64,000 bases of DNA from CAVQCJ01 sp963849365 (GTDB taxonomy: Bacteria; Actinomycetota; Actinomycetes; Prado026), in contig CAWKHA010000003.1 in NCBI GenBank assembly GCA_963849365.1, positions 509,645 through 573,644 of the forward strand, written 5' to 3'. Of this stretch, positions 25,004-32,786 are shown one piece after another. The notes beneath the pieces are model-generated. The model was given only the letters and a program-made list of their open reading frames with translations. It did no database searches and was not told the DNA's origin. How positions within the stretch are numbered: the stretch's first letter is position 1; each line of letters opens with the position of its first letter. A program made the position numbers and the translations under genes.

Positions 25004-27037
25004 GTGAGTGTCGAACCGCGCGAGCAGCAGCTCGCGCTCGTCCGGGAGCGGGTGCGTCGAGCCCGCCCGCGCCCGCCCGAAGGGCTCGCGCCCGCCCGCG
25101 CCGTCGCGCGGGTGGCCGTCGACGTCTCGCACGCACACCTCGACCGGCTCTTCGACTACCTGGTAGCCGAGTCGGCCGACGCCGATGCCCGGCCGGGCGC
25201 ACGGGTACGGGTCCGGTTCGCCGGCAGGCTCGTGGGCGGGTTCCTGGTCGAGCGGGTCGAGCAGACCGCCGACGCCGGGGCCGGGCGCCGGCTGTCCCGG
25301 CTGGACAAGGTGGTGTCGTCGGAGCCGGTCCTGGCGCCGCAGATCCTCGCGCTCGCCCGAGCGGTGGCGGACCGCTACGCCGGGACCCTGGCCGACGTGC
25401 TCCGCCTTGCGGTCCCGCCCCGGCACGCCCGGGTCGAGGCCGAGCCTTCGGCCGAGCCGCTGCTGCCGCCGGCGCCGCCCGGGTCCGACGAGGTCGAGGC
25501 GGGCTGGGGCCGCTACACGGCCGGCCCGGCGTTCCTGCGCGCCCTGGCGACGGGTTCGGCGCCGGTGGCCGTGTGGACGGCCCTGCCCGGGCCGACCTGG
25601 CCGCAGGAGGTCGCCACCGCCGTGCGCGTGGCGCTGGCCGCCGGGCGTGGCGCGCTCGTGGTGGTGCCGGACCACCGGGACGCCCGCCGGGTCGGCGAGG
25701 AGGTCGAGCGCCAGTGCGGCCCGGGTCGCCACGTCGTGCTGACGGCCGAGTCGGGCCCGGCCAAGCGCTACCGGGCCTGGCTGGCGGTCCGGCGCGGCGG
25801 CGTGCGCGCCGTGGTGGGGACGCGGGCGGCGATGTTCGCCCCGGTCCAGGACCTCGGCCTCGCCGTGGTCTGGGACGACGGCGACGACCTGCACGCCGAG
25901 CCGCGGGCCCCGTACCCGCACGTACGGGAGGTGCTGCGGCTGCGGGCCGCGTCCGAGGGCGCCGCGCTCCTGGTCGGTGGGATCGCGCGCACCGCCGAAG
26001 GGGCGGCGCTGCTGGCCGGCGGGGAGGCGCACCCGGTCCAGGCGCTCCGGGCGACCGTACGGGCGGTCGCCCCGGCCGTCCGGGTCGCCGGCGAGGACGC
26101 GGACCTGGCGGACGACCCGGCGGCCCGCACGGCTCGGCTGCCCACGGCGGCCTGGGACACGGCCCGGCGGGGACTGCAGGCCGGCCCGGTCCTCGTCCAG
26201 GTGCCCCGCCGCGGCTACGTCCCGGCCCTGGCCTGCGTGCACTGCCTCGCGCCGGCCCGATGCTCCGCGTGCTCGGGCCCGCTCGCGGTCGGGTCGGAAC
26301 GCGCGGGTGCGTCCTGCACCTGGTGCGGCCGGCTCGCGGCCGGCTGGCGGTGCCCGTCCTGCGACGCCGACCGGTTCCGTGCCGTGGTGGTCGGCGCCCG
26401 GCGGACGGCGGAGGAGCTCGGCCGGTCCTTCCCCGGCGTCGCCGTACGGACGTCCGGACGCGAGGGTGTCCTGGAGTCCGTGGACGAGCGGCCGGCGCTC
26501 GTGGTGGCGACGCCCGGGGCCGAGCCGGTGGCCGACGGCGGCTACGCGGCGGCTCTCCTGCTGGACGGCTGGGCGCTGCTCGGCCGCCAGGACCTGCGCT
26601 CCGGGGAGGAGACCCTGCGGCGCTGGCTGACCGCGGCCGCGCTGGTCCGGCCCGCACCCGACGGCGGCCGTGTCGTGGTGCTGGCCGAGTCGACGCTGGC
26701 GCCGGTCCAGGCGCTGCTGCGCTGGGACCCGCCCGGGGCGGCCGACCGCGAGCTCGCGGACCGTGCCAGGCTGCGGTTCCCGCCGGCCGTCCGGATGGCC
26801 ACGCTGACGGGAACGGCGGCGGCGGTCGCCGACCTGCTGGCCGGCGCCGAGCTCCCGGTGACGGCGGAGCTGCTCGGCCCGACCCCGACCGACGCAGGTG
26901 CTCGGGCCCTGGTGCGCGTCCCGCTGGCCGACGGCGCCGCCCTGTCCGCGGCGCTGAAGGCCGGCCAGGCACTGCGCAGCGCGCGCAAGGCCGCCGACTT
27001 CGTCACCGTCGCCGTCGACCCGCTCGACCTGGGCTGA
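25004..27037 (+). CDS. priA: Replication restart protein PriA, helicase motifs lost
   Basis: Homologue of the primosome loading protein. The 677-residue product keeps the N-terminal DNA-binding segment (FDYLV, then RPGARVRVRFAGR) and eight zinc cysteines as four pairs (CVHC, CSAC, CTWC, CPSC) near residues 409-456. No Walker A lysine motif is found where a helicase should have one, and DEAH is replaced by WDDGDD. Actinobacterial PriA proteins are generally like this, so it is probably functional as a non-helicase loader. GTG at 25004 appears leaderless. Confidence 0.9.
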   Translation: MSVEPREQQLALVRERVRRARPRPPEGLAPARAVARVAVDVSHAHLDRLFDYLVAESADADARPGARVRVRFAGRLVGGFLVERVEQTADAGAGRRLSRLDKVVSSEPVLAPQILALARAVADRYAGTLADVLRLAVPPRHARVEAEPSAEPLLPPAPPGSDEVEAGWGRYTAGPAFLRALATGSAPVAVWTALPGPTWPQEVATAVRVALAAGRGALVVVPDHRDARRVGEEVERQCGPGRHVVLTAESGPAKRYRAWLAVRRGGVRAVVGTRAAMFAPVQDLGLAVVWDDGDDLHAEPRAPYPHVREVLRLRAASEGAALLVGGIARTAEGAALLAGGEAHPVQALRATVRAVAPAVRVAGEDADLADDPAARTARLPTAAWDTARRGLQAGPVLVQVPRRGYVPALACVHCLAPARCSACSGPLAVGSERAGASCTWCGRLAAGWRCPSCDADRFRAVVVGARRTAEELGRSFPGVAVRTSGREGVLESVDERPALVVATPGAEPVADGGYAAALLLDGWALLGRQDLRSGEETLRRWLTAAALVRPAPDGGRVVVLAESTLAPVQALLRWDPPGAADRELADRARLRFPPAVRMATLTGTAAAVADLLAGAELPVTAELLGPTPTDAGARALVRVPLADGAALSAALKAGQALRSARKAADFVTVAVDPLDLG

Positions 27038-27062
27038 GCGCTGCCCGCCCGGAGCGACCCGG

Positions 27063-27068
27063 CAGGAT
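27063..27068 (+). promoter_or_regulatory. -10 box of a leaderless HAD gene promoter
   Basis: CAGGAT ends 6 nt before the GTG at 27075. An in-frame GTG one codon earlier (27072) would leave only 3 nt, so 27075 is preferred. Confidence 0.4.
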
Positions 27069-27074
27069 GGGGTG

Positions 27075-27716
27075 GTGAGCCGCAGCACGAACGCGATCGA
27101 CACCGTCGTCTTCGACCTGGGCGGCGTGCTGGCCGACTGGGACCCCAGGTACCTGTACCGCCGCCTCTTCGACGGCGACGAGGACGCCATGGAGGAGTTC
27201 CTGGCCACGGTCACGACGCCGGAGTGGAACCTCGCGATGGACGCCGGCCGGGAGCGGGCCGACGCGGTCGCCGAGCTCGTCGCCGCGCACCCCGGGGCCG
27301 AGGCTCTGATCCGGGCGTGGGTGGAGCGGTGGGAGGACATGCTCGGCGACGAGATCGCCGGTACCGCCCGGCTCGTGGAGGACCTGGCGCGGGCGGGCGT
27401 ACGGCTCCTCGCGCTGACGAACTGGTCGGCCGAGACCTTCCCGCGGGCTCGCGTCCGCTACCCCTCGTTCGGCCGGTTCGAGGGCATCGTGGTGTCCGGC
27501 GAGCACGGGTTGGCCAAGCCCGACCCCGCGCTGTTCCAGATCCTGCTCACCCGGTTCTCCGTCGACCCGGACACCGCGGCGTTCGTCGACGACAAGCCGG
27601 ACAACGTCGTGGCCGCGGCCGCACTGGGGTTCACGGGCATCCTCTTCAGCACGCCCGAGGCGCTGCGGGAGGACCTCGTCCGGCTCGGGCTGCTCCCCGG
27701 CGCGACCTTAGGATGA
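27075..27716 (+). CDS. HAD-superfamily hydrolase
   Basis: A 213-residue protein with HAD motif I VVFDLGGVLADWDP (nucleophile Asp near residue 12), motif II LLALTNWS, a motif III lysine in GLAKPDPALFQ, and motif IV FVDDKPDNVVAA. The helical cap lies between motifs I and II, as in subclass I enzymes such as haloacid dehalogenases and sugar or nucleotide phosphatases. Substrate unknown. It sits between priA and def, with an in-gene TAGGAT box for def at its 3' end. Confidence 0.88.
   Translation: MSRSTNAIDTVVFDLGGVLADWDPRYLYRRLFDGDEDAMEEFLATVTTPEWNLAMDAGRERADAVAELVAAHPGAEALIRAWVERWEDMLGDEIAGTARLVEDLARAGVRLLALTNWSAETFPRARVRYPSFGRFEGIVVSGEHGLAKPDPALFQILLTRFSVDPDTAAFVDDKPDNVVAAAALGFTGILFSTPEALREDLVRLGLLPGATLG
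27709..27714 (+). promoter_or_regulatory. Probable -10 box for def
   Basis: TAGGAT lies at the end of the HAD gene, 45 nt before the def GTG, and overlaps the TGA of the HAD gene by one base. A leader with GAGAGGAC would follow. Confidence 0.35.
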
Positions 27717-27759
27717 GACCCCACCCATCAGCCCTGCGCGAGGTTTCGAGAGGACTGCC

Positions 27760-28305
27760 GTGCCCGTCCAGCCGATCCGGCTCTTCGGCGACCCGGTGCT
27801 GCGCACGCCCGCGGCGCCGGTGACGGACTTCGACAAGGAGCTGCGCACCCTGGTCAAGGACCTCACCGAGACGATGCTCGACGCGCCGGGCGTGGGCCTC
27901 GCGGCGCCACAGATCGGTGTCTCGCTGCGGGTCTTCACCTACCAGGTGGGCGAGGGGGAGCCCGGCCACCTGGTCAACCCGACCCTGGACCTGTCGGACG
28001 AGGAGCAGGAGGGGGAGGAGGGCTGCCTGTCCGTGCCCGGGCTGACGTTCGACTGCGTGCGGGCGATGCGGGTCGTCGCCAGGGGGTTCGACATGTACGG
28101 CGAGCCGGTCGTGTTCGAGGGCAGCGACCTGCTGGCCCGGTGCGTCCAGCACGAGACCGACCACCTCGACGGGATCCTGTTCGTGGACCGGCTGGACAAG
28201 GCCACCCGGAAGGTGGCGATGGCCGCGATCCGCGAGGCGGACTGGTTCGGTGACAGCGTGCAGGTGAAGGTCAGCCCGCACCCCACGTACGGCACGACCC
28301 TCTAG
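27760..28305 (+). CDS. def: Peptide deformylase
   Basis: Metalloenzyme that removes the N-formyl group from new proteins. All three motifs are present in the 181-residue product: GVGLAAPQIG, EGCLSVPG (metal-binding Cys) and QHETDHLDGIL (two metal-binding His, catalytic Glu). GTG at 27760 follows GAGAGGAC. It is followed 7 bp later by fmt, which adds the formyl group to initiator tRNA, the usual functional pair. Confidence 0.97.
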   Translation: MPVQPIRLFGDPVLRTPAAPVTDFDKELRTLVKDLTETMLDAPGVGLAAPQIGVSLRVFTYQVGEGEPGHLVNPTLDLSDEEQEGEEGCLSVPGLTFDCVRAMRVVARGFDMYGEPVVFEGSDLLARCVQHETDHLDGILFVDRLDKATRKVAMAAIREADWFGDSVQVKVSPHPTYGTTL

Positions 28306-28312
28306 GCCCGCC

Positions 28313-29245
28313 GTGCGGCTGCTGTTCGCCGGCACTCCTGCGGCCGCCGTGCCTTCGCTGGCTGCGCTGGTCGCCTCCCGGCACGAGGTGGTCGCGGTGC
28401 TCACGCGTCCGGCGGCACCCTCCGGCCGTGGCCGCACTCTCGTCGAGTCCGCGGTAGCCGGCGCCGCGCTGGAGGCGGGGATCCCGGTGCTGACCCCCCC
28501 GAACCTGCACGAGCCGGCGTTCCTGGAACAGCTCTCAGACCTCGCGCCCGACTGCGCGCCAGTGGTCGCCTACGGCGCGCTCGTGCCGCCGGCGGCGCTG
28601 GTCGTCCCGCGGCACGGCTGGGTCAACCTGCACTTCTCGCTGCTGCCCGCATGGCGCGGCGCCGCCCCGGTACAGCACGCGCTGCTGGCCGGCGACGACG
28701 TCACCGGTGCGACGACCTTCCGGCTCGAGGAGGGTCTGGACACGGGACCGGTCTACGGCGTGGTGACCGAGCCGATCGGGCCGGGTGACACTGCCGGCGA
28801 CCTGCTCGGCCGGTTGTCGCTGACCGGTGCGCGGCTGCTGGTCGCGACCCTCGACGGGATCGAGGACGGCACGCTGCGACCCGCGCCGCAAGCCGCCGAC
28901 GGCGTCTCGTACGCGCCGAAGCTCGACACCGCGGACGCTCGGATCGAGTGGGACGCACCCGCACTCCGGGTGGACCGGCTGGTGCGGGCCACCACCCCGG
29001 CGCCGGGCGCCTGGACCACGCTGCGTGGAGCCCGCGTCGGTCTGGGCCCGGTGCGGCCGGTCCCGGACGCGCCCGCCGTCCTGGCCCCGGGCGAGCTGGC
29101 GGTGAGCAGGACCGAAGTCCTCGTCGGCACGGGCAGCCATCCCGTCCGCCTCGGCGACGTCCGGCCGCAAGGGCGGCGCGCGATGCCGGCGACCGACTGG
29201 GCCCGTGGTCTGCGGGCGGCGCCGGGGGAGCGGTTCGAGCCGTGA
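28313..29245 (+). CDS. fmt: Methionyl-tRNA formyltransferase
   Basis: Formylates Met-tRNA(fMet) with 10-formyltetrahydrofolate. The 310-residue product starts MRLLFAGTPAAAVPSL and has VVAYGALVP, the catalytic region WVNLHFSLLPAWRGAAPVQ (Asn, His) and the late Asp in LEEGLDTGPVY. The C-terminal tRNA-binding domain runs from about residue 205. GTG start at 28313. The stop overlaps the rsmB GTG by 4 bp. Confidence 0.96.
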   Translation: MRLLFAGTPAAAVPSLAALVASRHEVVAVLTRPAAPSGRGRTLVESAVAGAALEAGIPVLTPPNLHEPAFLEQLSDLAPDCAPVVAYGALVPPAALVVPRHGWVNLHFSLLPAWRGAAPVQHALLAGDDVTGATTFRLEEGLDTGPVYGVVTEPIGPGDTAGDLLGRLSLTGARLLVATLDGIEDGTLRPAPQAADGVSYAPKLDTADARIEWDAPALRVDRLVRATTPAPGAWTTLRGARVGLGPVRPVPDAPAVLAPGELAVSRTEVLVGTGSHPVRLGDVRPQGRRAMPATDWARGLRAAPGERFEP

Positions 29246-30660
29246 GCGGCGACGCGGCCGGCCGGGAGCGCCGGAGCCGTCCGGGCCGCCCGTACCGGCG
29301 CCCCCGGCCGGACGCGCCGCGCCGCGCGGCGTTCGACCTGCTCCGTGCCGTCGACGAGCGGGACGCCTACGCCAACCTGGTCCTGCCGGCCCTGCTGAGC
29401 GAGCGTCACCTGGACGGGCGCGACGCGGCGTTCGCGACCGAGCTGGCGTACGGGACGCTGCGCGGCCGGGGTACGTACGACGCCGTGCTGGCCGCCTGCG
29501 TCGACCGGCCGCTGGATGCCGTGGACGCGCCGGTCCTGGACCTGCTCCGGCTCGGTGCGCACCAGCTGCTGGCGATGCGGGTGCCCTCGCACGCCGCCGT
29601 GAGCGCCACGGTCGAGCTGGCCCGGGCCGCCGTCGGCGACGGGCGCGCGGCGTTCGTCAACGCAGTCCTGCGCAAGGTCGCGGTGCACGGCCTCGACGAC
29701 TGGGTCGCCCGCGTCGCTCCCGACCCGGACGCGGACCCGGTCGGCCACCTGTCCGTGGCCACCTCGCACCCGCGCTGGGTCGTCGACGCGATGCGGGACC
29801 GGCTCGGGTCGCTCGCCGCCACCGAGCAGCTGCTGCGGGCGGACAACGTTCCCGCCGAGGTGACGCTGGTCGCCAGGCCGGGACGGACGGACGTCGCGGC
29901 GCTGGAGGCGGCGGGTGCGCTGCCCGGCCGGTGGTCGCCGTACGCGGCCCGGTGGCCGGCCGGCGACCCGGCGGGGCTGGCGGCGGTCCGCGACGGGGCG
30001 GCCGGCGTGCAGGACGAGGGCAGCCAGCTGGTCGCGGTCGCGCTCGCGACGGCCTGGCTGGACGGGCCCGACCGGCGCTGGCTGGACCTGTGCGCCGGGC
30101 CGGGCGGCAAGGCCGCACTGCTGGCCGGGATCGCCGCCGGGCGCGGGGCGGCGCTGCTCGCGTGCGAGCCGCAGGAACACCGGGCCGCCCTGGTCGCGCG
30201 GGCGCTCGGGGGTCGGGGCCGGACCACCGCGGGCAGTGCCTGGGTCGTGCGCGCGGACGGGCGGGCCGGGCCGTGGCGTCCCGGCTCTTTCGACCGCGTG
30301 CTCGCGGACGTCCCGTGCACCGGGCTCGGCGCGCTGCGGCGGCGGCCGGAGGCCCGCTGGCGGCGCAGTCCGGCGGACGTCGCCCGGCTGGCACCGCTGC
30401 AGCGCTCACTGCTGTCGGCCGCGGTCGACGCGGCCCGGCCCGGTGGCCTCGTCGCGTACGTGACGTGCTCGCCCCATCTCGCGGAGACGGAGGTGGTGGT
30501 CGGCGCCGTGCTGCGGGCGCGCGACGACGTCGAGCCCGTGGACGCGCGGCCGTTCCTGCCGGCCGTCCCCGAGCTCGGCCCCGGCCCGTCCGTGCAGCTG
30601 TGGCCGCACGTGCACGGCACCGACGCGATGTATCTCGCGATTCTGCGCCGCACCCGTTGA
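29242..30660 (+). CDS. rsmB: 16S rRNA m5C967 methyltransferase
   Basis: SAM-dependent enzyme that methylates C967 of 16S rRNA. The 472-residue product has a basic N-terminal extension, a NusB-like RNA-binding domain (residues about 30-165; FATELAYGTLRGRG, FVNAVLRKV) and a Rossmann catalytic domain with LDLCAGPGGKAALLA, the first catalytic-pair Cys in ADVPCTGLGALRRRPEARW, and the second in VTCSPH. GTG at 29242 overlaps fmt by 4 bp; def-fmt-rsmB is a common actinobacterial cluster. Confidence 0.94.
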   Translation: MSGDAAGRERRSRPGRPYRRPRPDAPRRAAFDLLRAVDERDAYANLVLPALLSERHLDGRDAAFATELAYGTLRGRGTYDAVLAACVDRPLDAVDAPVLDLLRLGAHQLLAMRVPSHAAVSATVELARAAVGDGRAAFVNAVLRKVAVHGLDDWVARVAPDPDADPVGHLSVATSHPRWVVDAMRDRLGSLAATEQLLRADNVPAEVTLVARPGRTDVAALEAAGALPGRWSPYAARWPAGDPAGLAAVRDGAAGVQDEGSQLVAVALATAWLDGPDRRWLDLCAGPGGKAALLAGIAAGRGAALLACEPQEHRAALVARALGGRGRTTAGSAWVVRADGRAGPWRPGSFDRVLADVPCTGLGALRRRPEARWRRSPADVARLAPLQRSLLSAAVDAARPGGLVAYVTCSPHLAETEVVVGAVLRARDDVEPVDARPFLPAVPELGPGPSVQLWPHVHGTDAMYLAILRRTR

Positions 30661-30671
30661 CGCGCCATCGC

Positions 30672-30677
30672 TAGCCT
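30672..30677 (+). promoter_or_regulatory. -10 box of a leaderless rpe promoter
   Basis: TAGCCT ends 7 nt before the rpe GTG (30685), within the 24-bp gap after rsmB. No Shine-Dalgarno is present. Confidence 0.5.
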
Positions 30678-30684
30678 TCGGGGC

Positions 30685-31596
30685 GTGGGCATCCAGATCG
30701 CGCCGAGCATCCTGTCCGCCGACTTCAGCCGGCTCGCCGAGGAGGCCGCCGCCGTGGCGTCGGCCGACTGGCTGCACATCGATGTCATGGACAACCACTT
30801 CGTGCCGAACCTGACGATCGGCCTGCCCGTGGTCGAGGCGCTGCGCAAAGTCTCGCCGCTGCCCCTGGACTGCCACCTGATGATCGAGGACCCGGACCGT
30901 TGGGCGCCCGGCTACGCCGAGGCCGGTGCCGGCTCGGTGACCTTCCACGTCGAGGCGGCGCACGCCCCCGTCCGGCTGGCCCGCGAGCTGCGCCGGACCG
31001 GCGCCCGGGCCGGGATGGCGCTGAAACCGGCGACGCCCGTCGAGCCCTACGAGGACCTCCTCCCCGAGCTGGACCTGCTGCTCCTGATGACCGTCGAGCC
31101 CGGATTCGGCGGCCAGGCGTTCCTGGACGTGGTGCTGCCGAAGCTGCGGCGCGCCCGCGCCATGGTCGACCGTTGTGGCACGCAGGTGTGGCTGCAGGTG
31201 GACGGCGGGGTCTCGCTGGAGACGGTCGGGCGTTGCGTCGAGGCCGGAGCCGACGTCCTGGTGGCGGGCTCGGCGGTCTACGGCGCCGACGACCCCGACG
31301 CCGCCGTCGCCGCCCTCCGCGCCGCCGCCGCGTCCGCCGCCGTCCGCGCCCCCACCCGCCTCGTTGATCTTGAGCCGCACGCCGGCACACGCCTGCGACA
31401 CGCCCTGACCTCCAGTGACCTGCCCCAAGATCAACGCGGCGATGCGGCCGCAGGGCGCGCGTGGCACACTTCAGGGGACAGTACGAACAGCTCGCGTGCT
31501 CCGGGGTCGGTGCAAGTCCGAACCGGCGGTGACAGTCCGCGACCCGGCCGAAGCCATCGGCCGGTTGACCAGGTGGAACTCCTGGACCGACGGTGA
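30685..31596 (+). CDS. rpe: Ribulose-phosphate 3-epimerase with an abnormal C-terminal extension
   Basis: Interconverts ribulose 5-phosphate and xylulose 5-phosphate in the pentose phosphate pathway. The barrel is complete: IAPSILSADF at the N-terminus, the metal and catalytic residues in WLHIDVMDNHFVPN and CHLMI, MTVEPGFGGQAF, and VDGGVSLETV. Family proteins are about 220-235 residues, but this frame has 303. From about residue 226 it is translated from palindromic element PE3, and from about residue 269 from the FMN aptamer; the stop TGA (31594-31596) lies in the conserved GGTGAAAGTCC of the riboswitch. The native stop seems to have been lost when PE3 arrived. GTG start at 30685, leaderless. 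Confidence 0.93.
   Translation: MGIQIAPSILSADFSRLAEEAAAVASADWLHIDVMDNHFVPNLTIGLPVVEALRKVSPLPLDCHLMIEDPDRWAPGYAEAGAGSVTFHVEAAHAPVRLARELRRTGARAGMALKPATPVEPYEDLLPELDLLLLMTVEPGFGGQAFLDVVLPKLRRARAMVDRCGTQVWLQVDGGVSLETVGRCVEAGADVLVAGSAVYGADDPDAAVAALRAAAASAAVRAPTRLVDLEPHAGTRLRHALTSSDLPQDQRGDAAAGRAWHTSGDSTNSSRAPGSVQVRTGGDSPRPGRSHRPVDQVELLDRR
31362..31436. repeat. Palindromic element PE3 (75 bp) within the 3' end of rpe
   Basis: Perfect 11-nt arms, CGTTGATCTTG (31362-31372) and CAAGATCAACG (31426-31436), enclose 53 bp without strong internal symmetry. It shares GATCTTGAG at the left and CAAGATC(A/G)ACG at the right with PE2, and follows the same C-rich run (CCCACCCGCC). The longer interior suggests a related but distinct subtype. 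Confidence 0.75.
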
Positions 31597-31620
31597 AAGT
31601 CCGGATGGGAGGCGCACGCG
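31493..31620 (+). promoter_or_regulatory. FMN riboswitch (RFN element) for the rib operon
   Basis: The conserved blocks are complete: GGTGCAAGTCCGAACCGGCG, then GGTGACAGTCCGCGACCC, GGTTGACC, GGTGGAACTCCTGGACCGAC and GGTGAAAGTCCGGATGG. The closing stem P1 is a perfect 7 bp, CGCGTGC (31493-31499) with GCACGCG (31614-31620). FMN binding is expected to lower rib expression. The rpe reading frame runs through this aptamer to 31596. Confidence 0.96.
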
Positions 31621-31701
31621 GCGGGTCGTGCCGGGACGGTACGAGGTCGGGAGGCGCGCGAGCGCCGGCACCGGCCATCGCGTCCCGTCGGCCCGCGTCC
31701 C

Positions 31702-31737
31702 CGGAGCCCGCGGACGACCGCGACAGGCTCCGAGGAG
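31702..31737 (+). promoter_or_regulatory. Expression-platform hairpin next to the ribD ribosome binding site
   Basis: CGGAGCC (31702-31708) pairs with GGCTCCG (31726-31732). The last paired base is the first of the Shine-Dalgarno GAGGAG (31732-31737), 5 nt before the ribD ATG. No U tract follows. Control of translation initiation rather than transcription termination is inferred. Confidence 0.6.
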
Positions 31738-31742
31738 AACCG

Positions 31743-32786
31743 ATGGTGACGCCGGCCGAGAGCGCCGCGATGCGCCGCGCGCTCGAGCTCGCGGCGTCCG
31801 AGGGCGTACCGCGCGGTCCCAACCCGCGGGTCGGCTGCGTCCTGATCGACGTCACCGGCCGGACCGTCGGCGAGGGATACCACCGCGGTGCGGGCACGCC
31901 GCACGCCGAGGTCGCCGCGCTGGCCGCGGCGGGGGCGCAGGCAAGCGGTGCCACCGCCGTCGTCACGCTCGAACCCTGCAACCACACCGGACGGACCGGG
32001 CCGTGTGCAGCGGCGCTGGTCCAGGCCGGTGTCGCCAGGGTCGTCTACGCGCAGGCGGACACCAACCCGGTCGCCGTCGGCGGGGCGGCCACCCTGCGCG
32101 CTGCCGGGGTGGACGTCGAGGGCGGCCTGCTCGCCGACGAGGCGGCTGCGCTCAACCTCGCCTGGACCTTCGCGGTGACGCACCGCCGGCCACTGGTGAC
32201 CTGGAAGGTCGCCGGGTCGCTGGACGGCCGCGCGGCGGCGGCCGACGGCAGCAGCAGGTGGATCACGGGACCGCAGGCGCGCGCCGACGTCCACGCGCTT
32301 CGCGCCACGGTCGACGCGGTGGTCGTCGGCACCGGCACCGTGCTCGCCGACGACCCTCGGCTGACCGCGCGGCGCGGCGGCAGCGACGGTCCCGACCTGC
32401 CGGCGGAGCGGCAGCCGCTGCGGGTCGTCGTCGGAACCAGACCGGTCCCGGCGGGGGCGCGCGTCCTGGACGCCGCCGCCCGCTCTCTGGTGCTGGCCAC
32501 CCATGACCTGCCCGACGTGCTCGCCGCGCTGTTCGCCCGTGACGTCCAGCACGTCCTGCTCGAGGGCGGTCCGACCCTGGCCGGCGCGTTCGTGTCGGCC
32601 GGGCTGGTCGACCGGGTCGTCGCCTATGTCGCCCCCGTGCTGCTCGGCGCCGGTCCGGCCGTGCTCGGGCCGGCGGGCATCAGCACGATCGGCGGCGCGT
32701 TGCGGCTACGGACCCAGGACGTCACCCGGCTGGGGGACGACGTGCGCATCACCGCACGAGTGCTGCGCGGCAGCGAGGAGGCCTGA
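31743..32786 (+). CDS. ribD: Riboflavin biosynthesis deaminase/reductase
   Basis: Performs two riboflavin steps: deamination of the 2,5-diaminopyrimidine, then reduction of its ribosyl side chain. The 347-residue product has a cytidine-deaminase-like zinc domain (GTPHAEVAAL, then LEPCNHTGRTGPC) and a C-terminal reductase domain from about residue 150 (WKVAGSLDGRAAAADGSS, VVGTGTVLADDP, LLEGGPTLAGAF). ATG at 31743 follows GAGGAG by 5 nt; the frame is open further upstream, but that part is riboswitch. Its stop and the riboflavin synthase start share one base. Confidence 0.95.
   Translation: MVTPAESAAMRRALELAASEGVPRGPNPRVGCVLIDVTGRTVGEGYHRGAGTPHAEVAALAAAGAQASGATAVVTLEPCNHTGRTGPCAAALVQAGVARVVYAQADTNPVAVGGAATLRAAGVDVEGGLLADEAAALNLAWTFAVTHRRPLVTWKVAGSLDGRAAAADGSSRWITGPQARADVHALRATVDAVVVGTGTVLADDPRLTARRGGSDGPDLPAERQPLRVVVGTRPVPAGARVLDAAARSLVLATHDLPDVLAALFARDVQHVLLEGGPTLAGAFVSAGLVDRVVAYVAPVLLGAGPAVLGPAGISTIGGALRLRTQDVTRLGDDVRITARVLRGSEEA

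Noticed and set aside
27072..27077. GTG at 27072 as the HAD start
   Set aside because: It is adjacent to the chosen GTG 27075, but the latter has the usual 6-nt distance from the -10 box.
31593..31742. Upstream extension of the ribD frame
   Set aside because: The extra 50 codons are riboswitch and expression platform; ATG 31743 has a Shine-Dalgarno and begins the family match.
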